Positions 15,711 through 21,090 of a stretch of DNA of 21,090 bases are shown in pieces. Within the stretch, counting starts at the first letter, position 1. The number at the start of each line of letters is the position of its first letter. The stretch is from Actinomycetota bacterium (GTDB lineage: Bacteria; Actinomycetota; Acidimicrobiia; Acidimicrobiales; Ilumatobacteraceae). A program made the translations under genes and the position numbers. The notes beneath the pieces were generated by a model that was not told where the DNA came from, searched no databases, and was given only the letters and a program-made list of their open reading frames with translations. The stretch covers positions 1 to 21,090 of the forward strand of contig WLSJ01000014.1 in NCBI GenBank assembly GCA_009705865.1, written 5' to 3'.

Positions 15711-16472
15711 TTATCGCGAGATCGGACGAGACACAGGGGCCTCGGCCAGAAGATCTGACTGCAGCGAAAAGATTCGACCAAGTCCGATATCTGCAAGCCC
15801 CAACAACTGATCAAGATCAGGGCGAGAAAACGCAACACCTTCAGCCGTGCCTTGTACTTCTACAAACTTTGGTTCACCACCGGCTGCAGGACGCAACATC
15901 ACAACGTTCATATCTACTTCAGCCGAAGAGTCTTCGATGTATGGCAAGTCAAGAACTGGCACACCATTGCAGATACCAACCGAGATGGCCGCGACGTATG
16001 AGTGGAGTGGGTTTTCCTTAATTGAGCCATTTTGAACCAAGCGTGTCATTGCGTCGTGCAATGCAATGAAGCCACCACAGATGCTTGCGGTGCGTGTTCC
16101 GCCGTCAGCCTGCAACACGTCACAGTCAACAACTACTTGACGCTCCCCTAATGCGCGCATGTCACACGCTGCACGAAACGAGCGACCAATGAGCCGTTGT
16201 ATTTCTACGGTGCGTCCACTTTGCTTTCCTTTGGCTGCTTCGCGATCAACTCGCTCAGGTGAAGAGCCGGGAAGCATCGAGTATTCCGCTGTGACCCAGC
16301 CTTTACCAGAGCCTTTCATCCATCGCGGAACATCTTCATCAATCGATGCGGTGCACAACACACGTGTGCGTCCGAACGACACCAATACCGAACCGGCAGC
16401 CATGTCAGTGAAATCGCGCTGAAACGAAATAGGGCGAAGTTGGTCTGCTGTGCGTCCGTCTGGTCGTGTCAT
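15711..16472 (-). CDS. rph: Ribonuclease PH
   Basis: Phosphate-dependent 3' exoribonuclease that trims tRNA 3' ends. The 253-residue product starts MTRPDGRTADQLRPISFQRDF, the conserved N-terminus of RNase PH, and includes SVLVSFGRTRVLCTAS, the catalytic-domain MLPGSSPERVDREA and RTVEIQRLIGRSFRAA, and DCDVLQADGGTRTASI. The frame stays open to 16712, but that stretch runs into murI and has no homology, so I use the ATG at 16472 with AAGGAC before it. It lies 31 nt after murI and 8 nt before rdgB. Confidence 0.96.
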   Translation of the reverse strand: MTRPDGRTADQLRPISFQRDFTDMAAGSVLVSFGRTRVLCTASIDEDVPRWMKGSGKGWVTAEYSMLPGSSPERVDREAAKGKQSGRTVEIQRLIGRSFRAACDMRALGERQVVVDCDVLQADGGTRTASICGGFIALHDAMTRLVQNGSIKENPLHSYVAAISVGICNGVPVLDLPYIEDSSAEVDMNVVMLRPAAGGEPKFVEVQGTAEGVAFSRPDLDQLLGLADIGLGRIFSLQSDLLAEAPVSRPISR

Positions 16473-16503
16473 GGTGTTGTCCTTTGTAGTTGGCGCATTA
16501 TGT

Positions 16504-17325
16504 CTAGTCGGTTTTTGACCGTTTCCACGGACTTGCCGAGGATAATTCTGGACCGAGCAATCTGCGACCAAAGTCAGCAAACCATTCCACGTCTCCTGAT
16601 GACAAGAAAGTATGCGAGCCAGCTTTTTCTGAGCCGGTTCGAATCTGCAGTTCATCAAGCATTGCAGCAAGTGCAAATGCTGTTTCGTCTGCGCTCGAGA
16701 CCAACACCACATCAGGTCCCATTACTTCGCTAATAACGCGAGATAAGAACGGGTAGTGCGTACAACCTAGAAGCAATGCATCAACGTGAGCGGCAACAAC
16801 AGGTGCAAGTAAACGTTCCGCCAACAGCACCACTTCATCACCACTGGTTTGACCACGTTCTACAAATTCAACGAACCCTGGACATGCACACGCTGTCAGC
16901 GACAATGACGTATCAATGTCAGCAAGAGCTCGCTGATATGCGCCTGATGAAATGGTGCCGACAGTGCCAATGACTCCAACTCGTCGAGAGCGCGACGTAA
17001 GAGACAATGCGCGAGCTCCTGGCTCCACCACACTGACGACGGGTACTGGCAATTCCACTGACAATTCTGCAAATGCTGCGGCTGATGCCGTGTTACACGC
17101 AACGACAATTGCTTTCACGTTGTGATCGTTCACCAAACTCCACGCGAGCTCGCGGGCAAACTCACGCACCTCTTCTGCGAGACGAGGACCATATGGGTAT
17201 CTGCCTGTGTCTCCGATGTACACAAGATCCTCTGTTGGCAAGACATCAATCACTGCACGAGCAACAGTGAGGCCTCCAAAGCCGGAGTCAAACATCCCAA
17301 TTGGGCGATTGTCGGTCCCGGTCAT
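16504..17325 (-). CDS. murI: Glutamate racemase
   Basis: Cofactor-independent racemase giving D-glutamate for peptidoglycan. The 273-residue product has PIGMFDSGFGGLTV near the start, IGDTGRYPYG, the first catalytic Cys77 in VACNTASA and the second Cys188 in LLGCTHYPF. Length and motif order are normal. A TAGCCT box (17337 to 17332) ends 6 nt before the ATG at 17325, so transcription may begin at or very near the start codon; GAAGAG between them might serve as a weak ribosome site. It is divergent from the transporter gene with 30 bp between starts. Confidence 0.96.
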   Translation of the reverse strand: MTGTDNRPIGMFDSGFGGLTVARAVIDVLPTEDLVYIGDTGRYPYGPRLAEEVREFARELAWSLVNDHNVKAIVVACNTASAAAFAELSVELPVPVVSVVEPGARALSLTSRSRRVGVIGTVGTISSGAYQRALADIDTSLSLTACACPGFVEFVERGQTSGDEVVLLAERLLAPVVAAHVDALLLGCTHYPFLSRVISEVMGPDVVLVSSADETAFALAAMLDELQIRTGSEKAGSHTFLSSGDVEWFADFGRRLLGPELSSASPWKRSKTD

Positions 17326-17331
17326 CTCTTC

Positions 17332-17337
17332 AGGCTA
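17332..17337 (-). promoter_or_regulatory. -10 box TAGCCT of murI
   Basis: TAGCCT on the minus strand ends 6 nt before the murI ATG. The same hexamer lies 8 nt before mec and 9 nt before clpP, which supports a real promoter element used for near-leaderless transcripts. Confidence 0.45.
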
Positions 17338-17355
17338 GGCGTAGTGTCATGTCTC

Positions 17356-18180
17356 ATGCTTGCTGCCACACTTCTCGCCCTTGCTGCAGCAGTGTTACAT
17401 GCAGGATGGAACCTGTGGGTGAAGCAAAGCGAGGATCGCTGGATCGCCTTGTGGGGCCAAATGACATGCGGTGGGATTGTTTGCGCAATCCTTCTCATCT
17501 CGCTCGGCGGGGCGCACAACATTGCGTGGTGGCCCATTGCGGCAAGCTCAACAGTTCACCTGTTCTACATCGCATTTCTGGCTCGCGCATACAACCTTGG
17601 TGACTTCAGCATCACCTATCCCATCGCTCGTGGTACCGGAGCCTTGCTCGCAGCTTTCGGTGGCATTCTGTTTTTATCTGACCACTTGTCTGTCCTGATG
17701 ATGGTGGGCATTGGTATCGCTGTCCTCGGAATTCTGTTGCTTGCCGGGCCTGCAGATAATTCTCATGTCGTTGCAGCACTCACAGTCTCAGTCACAATCG
17801 GTGCGTATTCGGTTATCGATAGTTTCGGTTCGCGTCACATGGGTGGCAATTTGTATCCGCTGTTTTTATTCATTGGTACGGGCGCTATGGCTACGACATA
17901 TGGCGTCGCCACAGGTCGCCGACACGACATGGCCATTGCACTATCGACGACATGGAAACGATTCACCATTGCCGGCATCGCTTCAATCGTCACCTACTGG
18001 ATGGTTCTGATTGCAGTACAAAAAGCACCAGTTGGTTATGTGACGGCATTGCGTGAGTCAAGTGTTGTCATCGTTGCGTTAGTCGGCACTCGTTATTTAG
18101 GCGAGAGCGACATGAAACGTAGAATCATTGCAGCGTGCATTGTGGTAGCAGGACTAGTCGTGCTTGTTGCTGGTCGCTAA
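17356..18180 (+). CDS. EamA/DMT-family transporter, substrate unknown
   Basis: Integral membrane protein of the drug/metabolite transporter superfamily. The frame is open from 17122, but everything before 17325 is antisense to murI. I start at ATG 17356, where the first membrane helix begins (MLAATLLALAAAVLHAGWNLWVK). The 274-residue product shows about ten hydrophobic segments, with the EamA hallmarks HAGWN early, YPIARGTGALLAAFGGILFLSD in the first half, and TALRESSVVIVALVG in the second. Substrate cannot be assigned. A TAGTGT box lies 8 nt before the ATG. Its stop codon is directly abutted by that of cysM on the other strand. Confidence 0.85.
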   Translation: MLAATLLALAAAVLHAGWNLWVKQSEDRWIALWGQMTCGGIVCAILLISLGGAHNIAWWPIAASSTVHLFYIAFLARAYNLGDFSITYPIARGTGALLAAFGGILFLSDHLSVLMMVGIGIAVLGILLLAGPADNSHVVAALTVSVTIGAYSVIDSFGSRHMGGNLYPLFLFIGTGAMATTYGVATGRRHDMAIALSTTWKRFTIAGIASIVTYWMVLIAVQKAPVGYVTALRESSVVIVALVGTRYLGESDMKRRIIAACIVVAGLVVLVAGR

Positions 18181-19167
18181 TTAGAAGTAAATAATCTTTT
18201 CGGCGTTTGCTTCAGCTTCATCAAGGTCAGCTGTGTATGCACCCGTTGACAAATACTTCCAGCCGCCATCACACACGATGAACACAATGGTTCCTTCGTT
18301 GATTTCACTTGCAACTTTTACAGCGCCAGCTAGTGATGCGCCTGAAGATAGTCCGGCGAAAATTCCGCACTCTTGCACTAAGCGACGTGTCCACTCAATT
18401 GATTCACGCGGACGAACAACACGCTTGCGATCTAGAACATCACGGCCGTGCCAATTGTCAAACACTGGCGGAATATAGCCATCTTCTAAGTTGCGCAATC
18501 CTTCAACGCGCTCACCAAGAGGTGGTTCAACAGCAATGATCTTCACATCAGGATTCTGCTGCTTCAAATATGTGCCAACGCCCATCAATGTTCCGCTTGT
18601 GCCCAACCCTGCAACAAAGTGAGTGATTTCTGGGCAATCGCGCCAAATCTCTGGGCCCGTACCTTCAAAATGTGCACGAGGGTTTGCATCATTTGCGTAC
18701 TGATACAAGAAGCACCATTCAGGATGCTGTGCAGCCATCTCTTGCGCACGACTAACCGCGCCATTTGATCCTTCTTCACCAGGAGTGAGGATGATGTCTG
18801 CGCCAAACACTTCGAGCATCTGACGACGTTCGATGCTGACTGATGTCGGCATGAGAATCGTGATGGGATAGCCCTTCATTTTTGCAATGGCCGCTAAAGC
18901 AATTCCGGTGTTGCCAGATGACGGTTCGATGATGCGCTGACCAGGAACCAAACGGCCTGTGCGCTCTGCATCTTCAATCATCGATTTTGCGATGCGATCT
19001 TTCACAGAACCAAATGGGTTCTGGCTTTCCAATTTCGCTACTAAGCGCACATTGGGGTTTGGTGACAAAATCGACACATCAACCATGGGGGTATTACCCA
19101 CAAGTTCGAGCGAGTTCTGCAGAACAAAAACGGATCCACCATTTCGGCGAACATCAGCAATGGACAT
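18181..19167 (-). CDS. cysM: CysM-type cysteine synthase, probably O-phosphoserine-dependent
   Basis: Fold type II PLP enzyme making cysteine. The 328-residue product has the PLP Lys56 in NPFGSVKDR, PSSGNTG at 82-88 and GLGTSGT at 187-193. It resembles mycobacterial CysM (Rv1336) rather than CysK: SVERRQ-like SIERRQMLEVFGA, ITHFVAGLGTSGTLMGVG and the C-terminal DGGWKYLSTGAY. Arg225 in GLRN aligns with mycobacterial Arg220, reported to bind the phosphate of O-phosphoserine. In mycobacteria CysM takes sulfur from thiocarboxylated CysO, released later by Mec; Mec is next door here but CysO is not. AGGAGG precedes the ATG at 19167. Confidence 0.92.
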   Translation of the reverse strand: MSIADVRRNGGSVFVLQNSLELVGNTPMVDVSILSPNPNVRLVAKLESQNPFGSVKDRIAKSMIEDAERTGRLVPGQRIIEPSSGNTGIALAAIAKMKGYPITILMPTSVSIERRQMLEVFGADIILTPGEEGSNGAVSRAQEMAAQHPEWCFLYQYANDANPRAHFEGTGPEIWRDCPEITHFVAGLGTSGTLMGVGTYLKQQNPDVKIIAVEPPLGERVEGLRNLEDGYIPPVFDNWHGRDVLDRKRVVRPRESIEWTRRLVQECGIFAGLSSGASLAGAVKVASEINEGTIVFIVCDGGWKYLSTGAYTADLDEAEANAEKIIYF

Positions 19168-19189
19168 GTGCGCCTCCTATGGCTCTGTC

Positions 19190-19208
19190 GGGTTACCTCA
19201 TGTAACCC
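19190..19208 (-). promoter_or_regulatory. Hairpin in the cysM leader (GGGTTAC-ATGAG-GTAACCC)
   Basis: A perfect 7-bp stem with a 5-nt loop in the 5' leader, ending about 9 nt before the AGGAGG of cysM. Another copy of GTAACCC (plus strand) lies at 19250-19256 in the promoter. It could be an RNA element controlling cysM translation or a protein-binding palindrome. I do not recognise it as a known riboswitch. Confidence 0.5.
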
Positions 19209-19217
19209 ATCGGGCTC

Positions 19218-19232
19218 TCGGGCTATTCCCGA
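19218..19232 (-). repeat. Second small hairpin in the cysM leader
   Basis: TCGGG and CCCGA flank a 5-nt loop, giving a 5-bp stem just downstream of the predicted cysM transcription start. GAGCCCGA follows at once on the minus strand, so alternative pairing of the TCGGG arm with that copy is possible. Confidence 0.35.
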
Positions 19233-19246
19233 CAACTCTGGTCATA

Positions 19247-19276
19247 ATTGTAACCCTTTGATTCCCTGGTTGTCAC
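19247..19276 (-). promoter_or_regulatory. Sigma-70-type promoter of cysM
   Basis: On the minus strand GTGACA (19276 to 19271) and TACAAT (19252 to 19247) are separated by 18 bp; each hexamer matches consensus at 5 of 6 positions. The start would be near 19240, giving a leader of about 70 nt. It lies directly after mec, so cysM can be transcribed independently of mec. Confidence 0.6.
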
Positions 19277-19283
19277 CCCCTGA

Positions 19284-19706
19284 TTACAAGGGAACGATGA
19301 CCTCTTCAGAGATCTGCTCTCCCACAATGCGGTAGGCCCGTGATTCAGGCGCTCCCCGCTTCAAGCTGACAATGATGTAGTGCCAATCAGGATCTGGCGC
19401 CTGGGCCACGTCGGTCGGGCTGGGGTACGGATCTGTGTGGGTATGGCTATGGACGCATCCGATGATGTCGAATCCTTCGGCTTCAGCAGCCAACTCTGCG
19501 CGCAAGTGCTCTTTCGGATCAATGGTGTACACCTTTGCACTGTGGGCCACATTCGTGGTTGCCACAAAACGGGCGACGCGATTCGAGGCACGGTCGCCAA
19601 TGAGAAGGCCACATGCCTCTTCGGGAAAACAGTGATACGCATGCGCAGCCATGGCCTTAATGGCGCCGGACGGGACAAACAGTTGCGGAGAAAGAGACTC
19701 AGACAT
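19284..19706 (-). CDS. mec: Mec-type JAMM/MPN+ metallopeptidase
   Basis: In mycobacteria Mec (Rv1334) cleaves newly made cysteine from the C-terminus of the sulfur carrier CysO. The product shows a complete JAMM motif: Glu30 in PEEACGLL, His86 and His88 in VHSHTHTD, Ser96 and Asp99 in SPTD, so it should bind zinc and be active. I start at ATG 19706 (MSESLSPQLF, 140 residues); the frame extends to 19748 but would then overlap smpB. TAGCCT ends 8 nt before this ATG, with no ribosome site, which suggests a leaderless mRNA. The adjacent cysM supports a cysteine role. Confidence 0.88.
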   Translation of the reverse strand: MSESLSPQLFVPSGAIKAMAAHAYHCFPEEACGLLIGDRASNRVARFVATTNVAHSAKVYTIDPKEHLRAELAAEAEGFDIIGCVHSHTHTDPYPSPTDVAQAPDPDWHYIIVSLKRGAPESRAYRIVGEQISEEVIVPL

Positions 19707-19714
19707 CGATGCGA

Positions 19715-19720
19715 AGGCTA
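19715..19720 (-). promoter_or_regulatory. -10 box TAGCCT of mec
   Basis: TAGCCT on the minus strand is 8 nt before the mec ATG and lies in the 35-bp spacer between divergent mec and smpB. On the plus strand TACGCT at 19725-19730 could serve smpB, 11 nt before its ATG. Confidence 0.4.
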
Positions 19721-19741
19721 GCGGTACGCTTCGGTACCCAT

Positions 19742-20218
19742 ATGGCAAAGAGCCCTAATACCAACTTGGCGACCAATCGCAAGGCGCGGCACGACTACGA
19801 GATTCTTGATGTAGTTGAGGCTGGCATTGTGCTGCTCGGAAGCGAAGTGAAAAGCCTGCGCGGGGGCATGGTGCAATTGGTAGACGCCTATGCCCGAGTG
19901 ATTGATGGCGAAATGTGGCTCGACGGGGTTCATATCTCGCCCTACCGATTCGCAGTGGGTGCCGGTGCACACGACCCTGACCGGGCACGCAAGTTGTTAT
20001 TGCATCGTTCTGAAATCGAACGGCTCCATGACCGCGTTGCACGCGAACGCTTGTCGCTTGTTCCGCTTGCCATCAAGTTGGTTGACGGCAAGGTCAAAGT
20101 AGAACTTGCTCTTGCACGTGGTCGCCGCAAAGGCGACAAACGCCAAGTCATTGCCGAACGCGATGTGCAACGCGAAATGCAACGCTCTCTTGGCCGCCAA
20201 CGTAAAGGCATGACCTAG
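19742..20218 (+). CDS. smpB: SsrA-binding protein SmpB
   Basis: Partner of tmRNA in trans-translation, which rescues stalled ribosomes. The 158-residue product starts MAKSPNTNLATNRKARHDYEIL and contains VEAGIVLLGSEVKSLRGG and GEMWLDGVHISPYRF, classical SmpB sequences, then a basic C-terminal tail (RGRRKGDKRQVIAERDVQREMQRS). An in-frame ATG at 19709 lies inside divergent mec and its residues are not family-like, so I use 19742. The tmRNA gene follows about 760 bp later, with a toxin-antitoxin pair in between. Confidence 0.96.
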   Translation: MAKSPNTNLATNRKARHDYEILDVVEAGIVLLGSEVKSLRGGMVQLVDAYARVIDGEMWLDGVHISPYRFAVGAGAHDPDRARKLLLHRSEIERLHDRVARERLSLVPLAIKLVDGKVKVELALARGRRKGDKRQVIAERDVQREMQRSLGRQRKGMT

Positions 20219-20265
20219 CCAAACAACGTTGCGACTCGCACACATACAGGCATGAAACAATCCGT

Positions 20266-20285
20266 CAGCATGCTGGAAGCATGCT
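20266..20285 (+). promoter_or_regulatory. Two-site operator of the toxin-antitoxin promoter
   Basis: The palindrome AGCATGCT occurs twice, at 20267-20274 and 20278-20285, exactly 11 bp apart, about one helical turn. The second copy touches the TACATT -10 box (20285-20290). Ribbon-helix-helix antitoxins of the VapB/FitA type usually repress their own operon from such tandem palindromes, so this is very likely the autoregulatory site. Confidence 0.65.
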
Positions 20286-20290
20286 ACATT
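20285..20290 (+). promoter_or_regulatory. -10 box TACATT of the toxin-antitoxin operon
   Basis: TACATT ends 6 nt before the antitoxin ATG at 20297, with no ribosome site, so the mRNA is probably leaderless. It overlaps the operator by one base. Confidence 0.5.
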
Positions 20291-20296
20291 CCAGAC

Positions 20297-20539
20297 ATGC
20301 CCGCAATTCAAGTAAAGAATGTTCCTCAGGAACTCCACGATCAGCTTCGTGAAATTGCCGAACTACAAAAATGCACGATCGGCGATGTCATCCTCGAAGC
20401 GATCAAGCAAGAAATCAATCGACAAAAACATACCCAATGGCTTGACGAGGTATTCGCACACCCCACCGGACTCAAATCGACGCCGGAAGAACGTCAAGCT
20501 TTTATTGATGAACTGCGTGCCGAAAGAGATGCACGATGA
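20297..20539 (+). CDS. VapB/FitA-type ribbon-helix-helix antitoxin
   Basis: The 80-residue product starts MPAIQVKNVPQELHDQLREIA, a typical ribbon-helix-helix DNA-binding N-terminus (beta strand IQVKNV, then two helices through TIGDVILEAIKQEI). The charged C-terminal part (PEERQAFIDELRAERDAR) would wrap and inhibit the toxin. The frame is open to 20252, but those extra residues cover the operator, and the family begins at MPAIQVKNV. Its TGA overlaps the toxin ATG in ATGA. Together with the toxin it forms a complete type II module. Confidence 0.85.
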   Translation: MPAIQVKNVPQELHDQLREIAELQKCTIGDVILEAIKQEINRQKHTQWLDEVFAHPTGLKSTPEERQAFIDELRAERDAR

Positions 20540-20922
20540 AAACAGTCGATGCATCTTCACTTATCAACTTGTTGGCGTACCCCGACGAATTCAGTAGTCA
20601 TCAAAACCTCTTAGACGACAATCTCATTGCCCCCGCAATTTTGGTGCCCGAATTCCTCAGTGGAATTCGAAAACTGGCCATCAGAAAACGCATTCCGACC
20701 AACCTCGTGAATCGCATCGTGACTCGATTTGAAGGCCTACAAATCGAGTTGTTCACAATGTCTGTATATCGGCGCGAGCTATGGGCAATGACCAAGAATT
20801 TCTCGCCCTATGACGCAACCTATGTCCTACTCGCCCAGACCACTTACACGCCCCTCATAACCTCCGATGCACGCATGGCAAAGGCCGCACAACGCAATAC
20901 CGAAATCATCCTTCTCAAATAA
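20536..20922 (+). CDS. VapC-type PIN-domain toxin ribonuclease
   Basis: PIN-domain endoribonuclease that usually cuts tRNA or rRNA when freed from its antitoxin. The 128-residue product carries the four acidic metal ligands in normal order: Asp5 in TVDASSLINLL, Glu39 in VPEFLSG, Asp93 in SPYDATYV and Asp111 in TSDARMAKA. Length is standard, and there is no frameshift, so it looks active. It follows the antitoxin with a 4-nt overlap and ends about 56 nt before the tmRNA gene. The target cannot be predicted from sequence. Confidence 0.87.
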   Translation: MKTVDASSLINLLAYPDEFSSHQNLLDDNLIAPAILVPEFLSGIRKLAIRKRIPTNLVNRIVTRFEGLQIELFTMSVYRRELWAMTKNFSPYDATYVLLAQTTYTPLITSDARMAKAAQRNTEIILLK

Positions 20923-20951
20923 CCCCGTGTATTTGTGGCGGACCGGTGGCC

Positions 20952-20957
20952 TACACT
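20952..20957 (+). promoter_or_regulatory. Candidate -10 box of the tmRNA gene
   Basis: TACACT lies 22 nt before the predicted mature tmRNA 5' end, which would leave a short 5' leader for RNase P to remove. I find no good -35 at standard spacing. Confidence 0.3.
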
Positions 20958-20978
20958 GAGGTCCACACCAAAAACAAT

Positions 20979-21090
20979 GGGGCTGACAGGTTTCGACACC
21001 AGTTTCGTTGTTCGTACGTGCGACCCGAATTGCTCAGATTCGTTAAACGGGGCAAAAAACAGAATTGCCAACGAGCAGTTCGCTCTCGCA
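20979..21090 (+). ncRNA. ssrA: tmRNA (SsrA), 5' part, cut by window edge
   Basis: The conserved 5' end GGGGCTGACAGGTTTCGAC begins at 20979. A tag reading frame opens with the resume codon GCA at 21052 and reads AKNRIANEQFALA up to the last base of the window; the ALA ending resembles known degradation tags (ALAA). The 3' half, including the partner strand of the tRNA-like domain, lies outside. The tag would mark proteins for ClpP, whose gene is also in this window. Confidence 0.92.

Noticed and set aside
16473..16712. 80-residue N-terminal extension of RNase PH
   Set aside because: It overlaps murI on the same strand and has no homology; the family N-terminus begins at the ATG at 16472.
17122..17355. 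N-terminal extension of the transporter
   Set aside because: Most of it is antisense to murI and hydrophilic; the first membrane helix begins at 17356.

Overview
This window looks like a compact chromosome segment from an actinobacterium. The order comM-dprA-xerC-whiG/fliA-(M23)-rpsB-tsf-pyrH-frr-cdsA and the block rdgB-rph-murI-...-cysM-mec match arrangements known from Actinomycetota; the second resembles the Mycobacterium tuberculosis Rv1334-Rv1341 neighbourhood. The carbonic anhydrase is of the Rv1284 type. Base composition is near half G+C by eye, lower than Streptomyces or Mycobacterium. Genes are packed with almost no spacers and no stretch over 300 bases lacks a gene. A streamlined, probably aquatic lineage such as Acidimicrobiia is my inference, not something the sequence proves. 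I see no insertion sequence, prophage or CRISPR array.

Layout. Positions 1-9464 (minus strand) run, in transcription order, comM, dprA, xerC, a WhiG/FliA-type sigma factor, a degenerate LytM/M23 protein, rpsB, tsf, pyrH, frr and cdsA (cut by the left edge). Many junctions overlap by 1-4 nt, so this is one or two operons covering DNA uptake and recombination, translation, nucleotide supply and phospholipid synthesis. Positions 9506-11139 hold a small lipoprotein (+), clpP (-) and a beta-carbonic anhydrase (+). Positions 11136-15123 hold two fold-type II PLP enzymes (-), a tRNA-Leu(UAG) (+), and a D-threonine-aldolase-like fold-type III PLP enzyme (+) whose ATG begins 2 nt after the tRNA. Positions 15109-19706 hold rdgB, rph and murI (-), an EamA-type transporter (+), then cysM and mec (-). 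Positions 19742-21090 hold smpB (+), a VapBC-type toxin-antitoxin pair (+) and the 5' part of tmRNA (ssrA), cut by the right edge.

Most genes are ordinary housekeeping. The points that stand out are: a tRNA-Leu that has lost its long variable arm; an aldolase-like gene fused almost directly to that tRNA; Mec and CysM without the CysO sulfur carrier between them; an XerC with a second core-binding domain and a cysteine cluster; an LytM protein lacking its zinc ligands; a toxin-antitoxin module between the two trans-translation genes, with a clear two-site operator; and repeated TAnnnT boxes 6-9 nt before start codons, which suggest leaderless transcripts.
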